A stretch of DNA of 64,000 bases from Priapulus caudatus (Eukaryota > Priapulida > Priapulimorpha > Priapulimorphida > Priapulidae): the NCBI RefSeq assembly GCF_000485595.1, contig NW_014577131.1, positions 647,006 to 711,005 of the forward strand, written 5' to 3'. Made by a program: the position numbers and the translations under genes. The notes beneath the pieces are model-generated. The model ran no database searches and was not told where the DNA came from. It saw only the letters and a program-made list of their open reading frames with translations. Numbering within the stretch: the stretch's first letter is position 1; each line of letters opens with the position of its first letter. Of this stretch, positions 1 through 12,872 are shown one piece after another.

Positions 1-20
1 CAAAAAATCTAACTATCTAT

Positions 21-300
21 CTATCCATGCATCCATCCATCCCATTCCATGCCATCCCATCCTATCGCACCGCATCCCATCCCATCCCATCCCATATCCC
101 ATCCCATCCCATCCCATCCCATCCCATCCCATCCCATCCCATCCCATCTCATCGCATCTCATGCCATCCCATGCCATGCCATGCCATCCCACCGCATCCC
201 ATCGCACCGCACCGCATCCCATCCCATCCCATCTCATTCCATGCCATGCCATGCCATGCCATTCCATCCCATGCCATCCCATGCCATCCCATTCCATTCC
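21..300. repeat. CATCC/CATCG pentanucleotide satellite
   Basis: Imperfect tandem array of 5-bp CATCC-type units with CATGC and CATCG variants. Apparent ORFs on both strands are only readings of the repeat and are not genes. Confidence 0.95.
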
Positions 301-441
301 AAACAGTAAAAAATAATAAGAAATCAAAAGATAAAAGACATTAAATATAAAAAAATTAAAATTAAAAATTAAAAAATTAAAAATAATACATACTAAAAAG
401 ATAGGTAAAGGGAAAAAAAGGAAAAAAAGGGGAAAATAAGT

Positions 442-512
442 TCCCCAGCTGCGACTCGAACACGGAATCCCGGTGTAGGAGACGGATGTTCTAGCGATTA
501 GGCCACTGCGCC
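442..512 (-). pseudogene. tRNA-Arg(CCT)-derived SINE head or tRNA pseudogene
   Basis: Read on the minus strand, the segment has a tRNA-like A box (AGTGGCCTAATCGCTAGAAC), a loop CTCCTAC with anticodon CCT, a B box (GTTCGAGTCGC) and a 3' CTGGGG end. This layout matches animal tRNA-Arg(CCT). The acceptor and anticodon stems are imperfect: the 5' GGCGCAG does not pair well with the 3' end. T-rich runs follow, as at a Pol III terminator. It is more likely a tRNA-derived SINE or a decayed tRNA than a working gene. Confidence 0.5.
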
Positions 513-549
513 GTTTAGGGTATACCCATGGATTCACACGTACGTGATG

Positions 550-727
550 TTAATCTGTATGCACCGCCATCTATTGATGAATAGAATTTTTATGAATTTT
601 TAACTTTTAAAATTTTAAAATTTTTGTGTCAGCCAGAACCACCTCCCAGACGTCCTGATTATGAAAATATCTTTAGTTTTCCTCTAGGCTGCGGAGTTGA
701 ATTCGGCTGAACAACTTTATATATATA
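550..727. repeat. Direct repeat, left copy
   Basis: About 180 bp beginning TTAATCTGTA, with CCGCCATCTATTGATGAATA and ending near GGCTGAACAACTTTATA. It recurs in the same orientation at 2,641-2,822, flanking about 1.9 kb of microsatellite DNA. It may be the ends of an LTR-like element or a duplicated transposon tail. No coding sequence lies between the copies. Confidence 0.75.
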
Positions 728-1185
728 GACAAGTTGGTAACGATGTGACGTGCATTCTACTGAGAAATATCGAAATGTAACAACTATATATAGGTAAGTG
801 AATGCTGTTATTATAACTCTGTGTACTGTGTACGTTATCAACGTTAGATTACTGATTGGCTTTGCTCTATGGTAAGATTTCAGCCTGACGCAGCAAAATA
901 CCACAAAATGGGCGCGCTTGTACACATACGAGTCGCATGACGTGATAACGGGGGTTCTTAAGCAGAAACGCAAGAGTTGTAAAACAAACAATGTTCAAAT
1001 GTCGCTTTGCTTTTTCATTTTTTTCAGAGCGAGACGAAAAGAATAATTATTATTTGCAAGCGTGCCACGCCGCGGAAACGTGTTTCTATACTCGTAGGCT
1101 TATAAATTTCGCATTTCTTTTTGCGAAATGTCTCTTATCTATCTCGCCACTTGGTGAAATGACAGCGTATACGTAGTCACGTCAT

Positions 1186-1450
1186 CCACGCACGCACGCA
1201 CGCACGCACACTTGCACCTCCGCGCGCACGCACGCACATTCACGCATGCCCCAACGCATGTCGGCACGCTTGCAGGCACGCACGCACGCACGCACGCACA
1301 GTTGCAGCTACCCGCGCACGCTGGCACATTCACGCATGCCCGAACGCATGTAGGCACGCATGCAGGCACGCACACACGCACGCACGCACGCTCGCACATA
1401 CAAACTCCAACACCCGCCGCGGGTACACGCATGCACGCGCACATGCGTTT
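1186..1450. repeat. (ACGC)n / CA-rich microsatellite
   Basis: Degenerate ACGC and GCAC tandem motifs. Cysteine-, arginine- or histidine-rich ORFs on either strand are artefacts of the repeat. Confidence 0.9.
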
Positions 1451-1808
1451 ATAGAAAGCATAGGGGACGCGCGCATATACGCACACTCTATAAGCAGATC
1501 ATCGCAGCTGATTTTTTAGTCGTAAATGCAGATGTTTGATAAGAATAGTCAGCAGTTGGGGCTACGTGACCGAGCCGGGGTCGCGGGATCGCAGTAGAGC
1601 ATGAGTTGCATCGGGTGAGTCAACGTGTAATGAAAGGTGCGATAATGCTATCATGAGGCGGGTGCTGATTTGTATCGTGGCACACGAACTAAACTGCAAT
1701 AAGAAATTTGGCGAGTAGAATAAATCCATCGTACTGACTCGCGTGATAAATACGGGCCTTTTATAGTATGAGAACTCTCAGTAACGCCATTTAAAGAGGA
1801 AGTTATTC

Positions 1809-2098
1809 AAAGAGAGAGAGAGAGAGAGAGAAAGAAAGAGGGAGAGAGAGAGGGAGAGAGATAGAGAGAATATAAGTAAGAAAGAGATAGCTAGCAAGAG
1901 AAAGGGCGAGAGGGAGAGAGAAAGAGACAGATATATATATATATAGTATATATAGATGAGAGAGAGAGATGAGGAGAGAGAGAGACAGGGAGAGAGACAG
2001 ACAGACAGAGAGTATGCAATACACGAGGTAAAGATTCAGACGAGAGAAAGACGAAGAGAGATATGGTGTAAAGAGAAAAAAGAAAGAGAGAAAGAGGG

Positions 2099-2142
<44 letters not shown>

Positions 2143-2427
2143 GAGGACGAAGAAAGAGAGAAGAATGAGAAGGAGAGGGAGAGAGGATAGAGAGAACATA
2201 GTAAGAAAGAGATAGGCTATGCAAGAGAAATGGCGAGAGGGAGAGGGAGAGGAGACAGATATATATTACCGTATAGCTATATTATATATATATATAGGAG
2301 AGAGAGAGGAGGAGAGACAGACAGAGCAGAGAGTAGACAATAACAGAGAGTGAGATTACAGAGAGAAAAGACGAAGAGCAGATATGATGTGAACAGAGAA
2401 AGAAAGAAGCAGGAGAAGAGCGAGGGG

Positions 2428-2469
<42 letters not shown>

Positions 2470-2640
2470 GAGAAAGGTGAGAGAAGGTGGAGGGGAGCGA
2501 GCTAGGGGAGAGAGGGAGGCAGGAGAGATGTAGCGGAGGGAGGAAGAGGGAACGAGAATGAGAGAAGACATATGAAGAGGGAGGAGAGCGAGGTAGGGAA
2601 GAGCGGGAGAAAGAGACACGTAGATAGAGAGATGGTTACG
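1809..2640. repeat. (GA)n-rich microsatellite tract
   Basis: Long purine-rich tract of AG/GGAGA units, interrupted by short TA runs near 1,930 and 2,260. Two blocks (about 1,800-2,160 and 2,160-2,500) resemble each other, as if the tract had been internally duplicated. Confidence 0.9.
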
Positions 2641-2822
2641 TTAATCTGTACGCACCGCCATCTATTGATGAATAGAATTTTTATGAATTTTTTATTTTTT
2701 TAGAATTTTTGCCTCTCAGGCGTGCTTATTCTGAAAATATCTTTAGTTTTCCTCTAGGCTGCGGAGTTCTCTAGTTATGCGAGTACGAACTAATTTGGCT
2801 GAACAACTTTATACATATATAT
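2641..2822. repeat. Direct repeat, right copy
   Basis: Same-orientation partner of the repeat at 550-727. It shares the CCGCCATCTATTGATGAATA block, the CTTTAGTTTTCCTCTAGGCT block and the GGCTGAACAACTTTATA end, but has indels in the middle. Confidence 0.75.
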
Positions 2823-2861
2823 ACACTTTTCTACCGTCCATATAGCCGTGCGTATATTAGC

Positions 2862-5775
2862 GCTGATAGGGTCTATGTCCCCTAAGGTACTGCCGGAACG
2901 TACCCTGGTAACTATCTAATATGCCGGACCGTACCTCGCCTACTTCAAACCGTACCCCGACTTTCAGCCGATGTCGTAATACATTACGCGCTTGTCGGCA
3001 GGAAAGGCGCCCGCTTTATGCTCCTTTCCTTGTTTCCGGGTCCGTCCGTTCCCGCAAAATATTCGTAACCCTTACCCTGTTATGTTTCACCTCTTGACCC
3101 TTTCTACAAGTGTCAGCGAATTTATAAGTTTCTAACCCATTAAGATAATCATACAAATTTTCCTGTTTCACCACAACCCTTGGAGCCATCTTTCAAAAAT
3201 CTCGCGTGAAAATGCGCGAAAATGTCGTAAACATTGCGAAAGGAAAACGCATTCCGGATCATCGCGATATTTGCAAAAAGATTGCGCGCATAAGTGTATA
3301 TAGGTTGAAATTTCTTCTTGACGATCTGCAGCCCGGATATACGCGCGAAGCGCGAACAGCGCCTTTTCATCCAATTCGCTGCCCTGTATGTAGAACTAAC
3401 TACTCGAAGCCCTCTGGGTACTACAGAAAGCCGGATAACGTCGTCAATTGAGCAGTTCTGAGGCGATTGCAGAAGCCTTTCGACTCTGCACGTAGGGCGC
3501 AGAATAATCCAATGTCGTAATTGCTAATTTTTTTGGTCGGCGCGTTACGTTTTCCTCTAGAAAAGCGATTTCGAATTTATTTAATTTCACGCTCTCAACT
3601 TATTCTCGTACATATGCCGTGCCATAGATGGCGCGACGAGGCTCTCTTCGAGGGATTTTCCAGAGAATTTTCCACACAAGGAACGGCGAATAGGCTTAGG
3701 ACTGCCCCGCGGCTGGAGAGTTCGACACGCTGCACTAACTATAAGTTTAGTGTAGCGAAAGAGACTTGGCCGAATGAACGTCCGTACCAGTCTAACTGGA
3801 ATCGTGACGTCGCGTTTCATTATCGTAGCCATGTTGGTTCTCCTGACGTTTATTGGCTAAGCCGCTTGATGATGTTTGTTTAGACTGAGAATTGCCACTA
3901 GACGTTCTCTGGCAAAAGAACCCGCCGGCCGTCGGCGTCAGCCGTATGTGCTCCCACAGCAGAATCAGTGCGGCGTCTGAAGGTCTACGAATGTTAAGAA
4001 TTACACTGCGCAAAACCTTTCTGCATTTAACGTTGCGCAAAACTTTTTCAATAATCCGTAGGTGAAACAGAGTAGGCCTAGCCATATACGGCTATAGTAT
4101 AGAAACATTTAAGAATTTTGTACTAAGTAAATACATTTACGGACTGTTGGATGAGTATTTCTTTTTAAATCGTATGACATACAGCGAGTGTATTTAGTTA
4201 GCATTATATCTATTGAAACGCTTCAAGTGCTTGTGCCTTCAGTCTATGGAAAACTACCAAGGTCGAGAGTTGCACGTCACGTACACGCGCCGGCGAGAGA
4301 GCGCGCGAGCCGAAGACCCTTATTAATCCTTATTAACCGTGGCGGCAGGAGCGAGCGAGAGCGAGAGAGAGAGAGAGACAGGACTGTGGGAGCTGCGAGA
4401 AAGAGAGAAAGAGAGTGGGAGAACGCCAGATAAGGTACGAAAATACGGCAGGTGACGGTACGACGGCGACCATGTACAAACGCGTGTCAATCCATAATCG
4501 GAAAGCCCCCCTCCAAAGCGCGATGTAGCGCGAGCCATGTACGTGTCCCGAAAACTTGGCGCGATGTTATGCTGCCTGCTATACGCATTCGCGCGCCCGC
4601 CTTCCTTCGGCGCGCGAATGCGTACAGCGGGAGCTATATACATCCCGCGGTCCGCGTGCGCCCAGTCCCGCGGAAAGTGCGCGGTCTTAACCGCTTTCGG
4701 CGGTCGGGGAACAACGCATCTTCTGCGCAAGGCCATCTTGTATCCGCGTCTCTCTTGGATTTCACAGTTTCATACTCCAATCCAACTTTATAAAGATATT
4801 ATCAGGAGTAAGATAATATAGAGGAGTATGACTGTCCAAAACATGTGAATTTCAACATTTGCTTGCCTAATTTTACCAATGATATATTACGTGCCAACTC
4901 GATAAAAATTACATCTAAATGAGCGTTGGACATCCGTCTCTAACTAAAACTTTACTTTGTTTAAATACCTCTTGCCTTTACGGAGATATAGCTTTGCACT
5001 CACACATGGTTCAATAGTGTTTAACTAAGCTGGCGGCTCAGATTGCCCAGATACGCTTCCGAACAGTGGCTAGCCTGTGAGGAATGGTCTTGTCTGTTGA
5101 CAAGAATGCCACCTGTTGGCGGCAGGAGTAAGATAATATAGACTTCTATATTATATTCTATATTATATCATACACACTATATATATTATCCTATATATAT
5201 AATATATACACGTATATATATATACACACATATATACACACTATATATATACACACATATACTATATTATCTTATATTATATAATGTCATATATTATCTT
5301 AACTCGCTGCGCGCCAACAGATGGCATTCTTGTCAACAGACAAGACCATTCCTCACAGGCTAGCCACTGTTCGGAAGCTATCTGGGCCAATCTGAGCGCG
5401 CCAGCTTAGTTAAACACGTATGAACATGTGTGACGTTCAAGGCTATATCTCCGTAAGGCAAGAGGTATTTAACACAAAGTAAAGTTTTAGTTAGCAGACG
5501 GATGTCGCAACAACGCTGTGCATTTAGATGTAATTTTTATCGAGTTGCACGTAATATATCATCGGTAAAATTAGGCAAGCAAATGTTGAAATTCACATGT
5601 TTTGGAGAGTCATACTCCTCTATATTATCTTACTCCTGATATTATACAGGTCTGTATGTATATTTCAAATTTTGCGACATCAGTAGTGGGCGGAACAGGG
5701 ACAGTCGGTAGGGTACGGTAGGGAATGAGCGAGGTACAGTCCGGCAGTACCCTGGGGGACATAGACCATATCAGC
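2862..5775. mobile_element. 2.9-kb Mutator-like non-autonomous transposon
   Basis: The left end reads GCTGATAGGGTCTATGTCCC. The right end, reverse-complemented, reads GCTGATATGGTCTATGTCCC. Exact 9-bp direct repeats (TATATTAGC) flank it at 2,853-2,861 and 5,776-5,784. A 9-bp target duplication is typical of Mutator-like (MULE) transposons. No transposase ORF is recognisable inside, so it is non-autonomous. It contains a GA-rich tract near 4,350, a GC-rich palindrome near 4,580-4,630 and a nested fold-back element at 4,803-5,638. Shorter relatives lie at 39.9, 47.4, 49.0, 54.8 and 55.3 kb. Confidence 0.75.
4803..5638. mobile_element. Fold-back (long inverted repeat) element nested in the MULE
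   Basis: Two arms of about 320 bp (4,803-5,125 and about 5,310-5,638) are near-perfect reverse complements around a TA-rich centre. The termini are CAGGAGTAAGATAATATAG and its complement. The 7-bp repeat ATATTAT flanks both sides (4,796-4,802 and 5,639-5,645), consistent with a target duplication. No coding capacity. Confidence 0.8.
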
Positions 5776-6760
5776 TATATTAGCCTATGAGCGATACCGC
5801 ACGTATATTTTTGGTAATTAATTAAATTATTCGTGCTGTCAAACTGCAGCTGACCCACTTCGTGTGCATGACGGAGGGCGTCTACAGCTCCACGTGGCGC
5901 GATCTCATTGGTGTCGAGTACCAGCAGATCTTGACTCTCCTCTTCAAATGGATTCCCCAAGTCTTCCATCACGTTGACCATAGACTGTACATCTTTCAGG
6001 AAAGCAGTCTGTACACTTGCTGACTGGTCATAGTGCCTTGTGTCTTGTGGTCTGTTCCCCGGGTCAGTTTCGTCGTGGAACGGTTCGATGAGCATGGCAA
6101 CCTCTGGTTTTGCCACCATCCACCATCGTAGAGCGTTGGGGTAGTCAGTAAGGCCCACTGCACCTCCGTCTCCTTTGATGACAGCATTGTTCTGCTCGTG
6201 GGATTGATCGACGGGAATGGCGTAGAACAATCTGTTCGTCTTCTGGATGATGAAGTTTCCAGCTCGGAATTCCTGGGCTATTTCAGGGTGTGTCGTCGGC
6301 AGTTCTACCATGTCTTGCAGATGCACAGGAATCCAGCGCGCGTAGTTGGTGTGATCCAGGGCATGAAACCACACTGCTAGTTCTGTCAGGGCATCTAGGT
6401 ACATCACAAACGACCCTTGGCGCAGAGAGCGCACGTACACCAGGACCGTCACCTCCAGTTGCAGGACAGTTACCCAGTAGTCGAACTGGGGGCAGGTCTC
6501 CGCTTTTTGCTGGCACCAATCGTCGAACTCCAGCTGCTCGTTGCGTGTGTCACCCAGCTGGTCAATGTAGTGGTTGTAGGCATGCTGCTGCAGGGTTAAG
6601 AAGACTGCTGCTGTCACTTGATGAGCCCTCCTGGTTCAACTGACATGGGATGCCCGCAGGAAGAAGTCCGCTGTCCAGGCACTGGTGATCTCTGCCTGAA
6701 CCAGTGCTTGCACCCATCTGCTCCCTTGCAAGAGCAAACTTGTCAAGTAAATAAAATTTG
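5775..6760 (-). pseudogene. Broken transposon-associated ORF
   Basis: An open frame of 280 codons covers 6,617-5,775. The same frame continues upstream to about 6,726 past one in-frame TGA at 6,636-6,638. Its central part (HTNYARWIPVHL, then PVDQSHEQNN and GDGGAVGL) belongs to a family I recognise only as repetitive, transposon-borne proteins of marine invertebrates. No catalytic role is known to me. No homologous start is visible, and the 3' end runs into the edge of the adjacent Mutator-like element. The stop codon and truncation indicate a dead fragment. Confidence 0.6.
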
Positions 6761-6958
6761 TACGTTACAATAGTGGCCAGGAATTGTTCAAAGATATAAA
6801 ACCATACCGCGTAAGGCCGCCCTAAAATTAATTAGAAGGAATGTCTGAGGGTTGTTTTTTATGACGTATGTATACCTGGTTAAACGATAATTTAATTAAC
6901 CACGTAGATGTTATGTAGAACTTGATTTTATTATATCTTATATTCTGATCATTAAGAG

Positions 6959-7056
6959 GCGATGACGTGATACTGAATGGAACACTGGGTACTATAGCGA
7001 AAGTTACGCCCGAGAGTCCAGAAGAAGATGCCGTCGACATTCCACAAGATAAATAA
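6959..7056 (+). pseudogene. Isolated terminal exon of a second PEP-synthase-like gene
   Basis: After an AG acceptor at 6,957-6,958 the plus strand encodes [15 protein letters not shown] and stops with TAA at 7,054-7,056. This matches the last exon of the minus-strand gene ([15 protein letters not shown]) in sequence, entry phase (two leading bases) and length class, but with a different acidic tail (PESPEEDAVD). No upstream exon with the phosphohistidine motif was found between here and the transposons at 5.8 kb. It is either the end of a paralogue whose body was displaced or lost, or an inverted partial duplication. Confidence 0.6.
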
Positions 7057-8034
7057 CTTCAATTAAACGTTCCTTTCAACAAATGGGTTTGCTAACTGCC
7101 GGTTTGATTTTTCCAGTAAATATGTAGTGTGTCTTACCATTCGCAGCATTCAAATGTAATTAGTTAATTTATGAATTAATTATAAATCTTTGAACTAATT
7201 AATCAATAATTTCGTATATTTAACGATAACTTGCAAAATCACAAGGTTGTCTAGGAAAACAAACACGAAAGCTATCTTTACATATCCGAAAAATTATTAG
7301 AACTTATTATACTGTTTACGCACCTTTCGGCTCCAGACTTCATAATTATTTGGAAAAGTGTGTATAAGTGTAACTGTATAAGTATATCTAATTAACAGCA
7401 TCCATGATACGAATTGTATCTTATCTATATATAAACAAAATTCATGTACGTTCTACGTTGTTTAAATCTTGGTTTTGACATTTATGTTATCGTATTATAT
7501 CAAATCTTCGGTATCACACTATAACGTTCGTGTAAGCACCTGGTGCAATGTAAGAAGCAACAACATCAGAGTATATAGCAAATTTGCTCGTAGCAAAATA
7601 AGAAAACATTACAGAATTTCCTTTTGAAACCAAATTTGACGAAATTATTTATTAATTAACATGTTGACTAAAATCTCACACATAACACCAACTATTTATC
7701 ATCCAATCTATCGAAGTTTATGCATTTAAAATATTTATTTTTTATTTTTTATATATTTTTGGTTAGAGTGTATCTCAGCGTACATCTGTGAATTAATTTT
7801 TCAGTAGTCAACCTGTGTTTATAATTAGGAGAGCGCCCTATCCTGTAAGGTGGAAAACTCTTATACAAATGTTGATGCACCGGATTCAAGATAATTATAG
7901 AGGCCGAATTTGACTGTATTTATAGTCTATTGTTATTTGTATCACACCAAGCGTCAGGGTAGCTAGTATTGACATATTAGTCAATCCCGCAACTTCCTCA
8001 TTAACCCTATTTACTTGACTGTGCATATTCTTCA
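7057..8034. other. Intergenic stretch between two convergent stop codons
   Basis: AT-rich sequence with no supported exon. It holds the 3' ends of the two tail-to-tail PEP-synthase-like units. TTTATT motifs near 7,735-7,755 could serve as minus-strand polyadenylation signals. Confidence 0.5.
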
Positions 8035-11000
8035 TTACTCTGTTGCTTCTTCCTCCTGGGTTATATGAATAACCTTTGATATGGTGCCCAATGTTCCATT
8101 CAGTATCACTTCCTCACCTATCAAAAATGGACCGTTAGCATATTATTTGTATTTCATTATTATAACATCGATGAATGCATTGCTAGAACACCGACAATGG
8201 TCACGAAACATTGGTATACACGACTGCATGAATTCAATCGGAATAGGCATCGTATTCGCATTAAAAAACACAAAATGTAGATGTCAAATTCTGCCACGTT
8301 AGATTCATGAATGAGAAAACACACGGTGATTACCAACGCGTATGATGGCAAGCAAATCCCTCCTGCTCTATAACTCTCGTTGATCTATTCACTACCCAAT
8401 TTAATTTATATTATATCATTATAATCTGACCAACTTAGTAACTAATAAAACCTACTGAATTAGTGTAGTACAACGGGTGCTACCTGTTTTAAAGATATGT
8501 GTAGCTTTCTTGGCAGAGACGATGCATGGAAGCCCATACTCTCTTGCAATTACGGCTCCTAAAGTCATATAGAAACCGCATGTTTATTATTACCGTGGTT
8601 TCTTAGTATTGCGTGTATATTATGTTGAGCTGAAATAGGTGTACCCTTGCTACTACGAAAAATGTTTTAAAGCCGCACAGTGCGCATCCAAACGCTAATT
8701 TCTTCAGTACTAGACTAGCAAATACTTCGTGTCATGCATAATCATACTACCTTATGGCAAAATAAACTCTAGTTCCTCCCTTTGGACTGCGCGTTCCCTA
8801 CAAGAAAGAGGTGCGAAATCAGGTAATCAGGCCCCAACGCTAAATTGTTTCAAACAACATAACATCGAAGTGGTGACGTGACGTCAGATGTTTTTATCTT
8901 TGCTGCGCCCGTACCGCTGTACCGCGGCACAGCTGCACGGTTGCTTGGAGATTGGGGAAACTGACAAACTGTCAACAACATTGGAGGTATTTTCAAAATA
9001 GCTTTTATTAAGGACACGCCGCAGTGAAAATGGAGCGAACTAGAGTTTATTTTCATAATGCGTAGTATGATTATGCCATGACACGCAAGTCATTATGCCT
9101 AGTCTAGTACTGAAGAAATTAGCGTTTGGATGCGCATTGTGCGGCTTTAACATAATAATACTGGGCATATTTTTTTATCAGAAATACTTGTTAATAAACG
9201 TATCTATTCATCCATCCATCTATCCAGCCAGCTAGCTAGCTAGTCATCAAGCCATTTCATTTCTCCCTTCTTTCCTCTCCTTCCGTCCATCCATCCATTA
9301 GACAATCCATCCATCCATCCATCCATCCATTCCATCCCATCCATCCAGTCCATCCATCCATCCATCCATCCATTCATCCATCCATCCACTCCATCCATCC
9401 AGCCATCCATCCAATCCATCCATACCATCCATCCATCCATCCAATCCATCCATCTATCCATCCATTCCATCCATCCATCCATCCATCCATCCATCCATCC
9501 ATCCATCCATCCATCCATCCATCCATCCATCCATCCATCCATCCATCCATCCATCCATTCATCCATCAATCCATCCATTCATCCGTCCATCCATCCATCC
9601 ATTCATCCATCCATCCATCCACCCGTTAATTCTTCTGTCTGTCAATTAATTTATCCCACTAACCATGAGACATTAGGCCACCCATCTCAGTACACAGACC
9701 AGACACCAGGGGGAAGTAAGGTGACCAACCGATGTCCGTGTAGGCCACGATGAGGATCTCGCCTTGCTACAAGAGAAGTAGAATCGTGCGTAATCATTTT
9801 GATTTTTTCCTATTCATATCCTGTCCAATTAGACCTCTGAGTTATAAAAAGCTGTCACTATACTGTGATATTATTTCGTATACCATAAGCACCGAGCGTT
9901 TTTATCTATCACTATCTTTGGACGTTACTTTAAATAGTCTAGCACTTGCTTTTGGTGCATATCAAGTAATCAGCAAATATTTGATGATTGACTTGCGACA
10001 AACGTATTTTTGTTTCATATTTTTACTCTTTATAAAGATGTTGTTACCTCAATGCTGTTTGCCTCATCCAGAGATTTCACAATTCTACATTTTGCTCGTA
10101 TAACACCATGACTGACGGGCATACCTGGAACCAAATTAAGGAACATCTGAAACGAACACCATTCTGATCCATCTGGAAAAAATTTCGGTTACGCAAATAC
10201 TAATAATACGTGCATTGATTATAGGAAGGCAATTTGGCATACATAGTTTTGCACTATGATGCCTGAGTGCTAGTAAAGTAAAGCTTGCATGCATTACAAT
10301 AACGAATGGCTCACATTACTGGCTGACATGACCACTGATCTCTATATACTAACATATAGCTATAATATATAGTTATATATAACATATCTAACATATAGTT
10401 AGCATATTATAAAGATTAGTGGACATGACTAGAAATGCAACAATGAGACAAATAGCCGAGATATTTATAAAAACATGATAATTATAAATTTTTCACGTAT
10501 TTCTTAGCCTTTATTTCAAACTAGTTTAGTTCGCAAAAATAACGCGAATCGCCGTAAAAATAAAGATGTCGTTAGTGATGCGAGCTTATGATGATGATAG
10601 CGAAGAGTTCCGGTGTAATGACGTCATCAACATTTGATTTCTTTTCAAATAGAAAATATGATAACATTAATTGATGTAAAGCAATGAATCACCTTTCAGC
10701 TCCCCTGTTGTAGGAACGTCTATCGTGTCACCATCTTCGATCTGAAAATTCAAGTTAGGGAGTTTAAAAATTGGATTCAATTATCGAATTGCTTTGGCGG
10801 AGAACAATTGCGAATTACGGACCAATGGGAAATCACCTATACACATTTTGTTCTATATACTGAACGTATTTGTGCAGATTTGCATGCACGTGGATGTACG
10901 ATCGTGGAGTGTGTATGTGTCTGAGTATACACATGCACGGTGGTGTCTGCGTGCGTGCAGGCACGTGTATGTTTGTTTGCTTGTGCGCACGTGAGCGTAT

Positions 11001-12811
11001 TCGTATTGTATATAAGTGAGTAGTCTGATTTTAGCTTACAGGCGTTGGATAGCCCGTGATAAGCTCTTGGAACTCCATTGCCATCAGGGCTGGCATCATC
11101 TTTCTTAGTCGAACTGCTCTGAAACAGTAAAAGAAACCTCTAAGTCAAGTATGAAATTATTAGCAAATTATCATACTAAGTACTGTATGCATGATTAATC
11201 TTTCAATATATGGTTTCACGTACGAATTTTTAAATACAAATGATGGGTGAAACTAATACGTACTATTATGGAACTATCAATGATAAAGTAACTAGTAAAT
11301 TATGGTTGATATTTTTACGTGAACTTGACTAACTTGTTGATGAGTCTGGCGGATCGGGTTTTTATCAGCTCTGCTATTTCCTCGTGTTTGAGGTAAAAGA
11401 TTAATTCCTTTTCCGGTAGACGGCCCTAATTTATCAAATAAATTATGCAATAAATAATACGGTGACAAACAGCTCCAACGCCTTGTAAAATAATTGTCAG
11501 TATATTGATATTGCTGCAACTATGGAACGCGGAAAATGCCGCAGAATTGCAAATTGCATTGACTCTTGTTAGTTGTTAGTCATAAACGGCAAAGTCGTAC
11601 ACGCTACACCTAGATGTTGAACACAGTAGACGCACAACAAACGCATCAATAAATACATGAGTAAATAAAGAGACATGAAAAGCACCTCGTTCACAAGCAG
11701 CTGAGCCAGTCTAAGGTATGCTTGACGCAAAATGTCCATGGATTTGATGGCCAAACTTTTCCCATTTTCCCGAAAGCCAACTGCGGCTCGTGCATACGGT
11801 AAGAGGAATCGTAAGATTTTTCTGTCAAAAATAAATATAATCATGATTTAATTAATCTGTTCGTTTATTACGTTCATTTCCCTTAACACTTCTGTAGCTA
11901 AGCTAAGAGGTGTGTAAAGTTTATGCTAAGCTGAGCTTAAGCTACGTGGCGCCGAGATATCTTTATGTGCATTTAACATCTCCGTCATTATGGTAATATT
12001 GGGAAGGAGATTCGTGCCTGTGATCGTATTAGTGGTTACGCGTGAGTGTAAAGGTTACACCATTTGCTAACGTCTATCAAATACAGATTATAAAAAAACA
12101 TAACAACAATTATATACGTATTCAGTTATTTTCTTTAATTGCACTGCCTTAACTATGTATAATCCCATAGCGGGGCAACCGCGTACACTAGAGGTGAGCG
12201 AGTAACATCACAAAACTTACGAGGCTATTGCTGTGTCGACTATTCTCTAACCAATGCGTAGTATATCAACCCTCTCATTCTCACTCTCTCTCCGATCCTG
12301 TCTCTAGTCAAAGCCGCGGTTATATACGCACATTTGTGGACCGGCCTACCTATTGTTTCGGGTCACTCCGTACTACGCTACTGCTTGTAATTGGCTAATT
12401 CTACCACTGTCAAATCCAGAGTTATAACTTTACACAGCTAGCCTGTATCCCAAAATAGAACAATAGCTTAGTCATGTATATTTATTTCTATGCCTTTCCG
12501 CGGTATTAAAGTAATACACGGATTACATGATAATAAATTCTTGTATTTATACTCACTTTTTGATGGGACCAATCGTGGATTTAATGTTATCAAGCGCTTC
12601 ATCTTCTGTCATTTGCTTTTTTGTTTCCCTCAACTGATGATCAGATTTCGTCATATCCTTGTTGCATATTAAAAATATATTATTATGAAATACATTTGTT
12701 AAGATCATAAATCTAATAAAGACAAACAAACAGAGAAATATAAGCATAATAACGAGAAATAAGCCTAAGATCCATGTCAACGGGACAATAAAGGCGTTAA
12801 AACACGGTTAA

Positions 12812-12872
<61 letters not shown>

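Noticed and set aside
27-344. Histidine/serine/proline-rich and W/M/D/G-rich ORFs over tandem CATCC repeats
   Set aside because: They exist in several frames on both strands and follow the repeat period; no codon structure or homology.
1139-1486. Cysteine/valine/arginine-rich ORFs here and at 24.8-25.2 kb
   Set aside because: Readings of (ACGC)n and (CA)n microsatellites, open on both strands.
9240-9578. MDGWMDG-repeat protein
   Set aside because: Product of the (ATCC)n satellite only.
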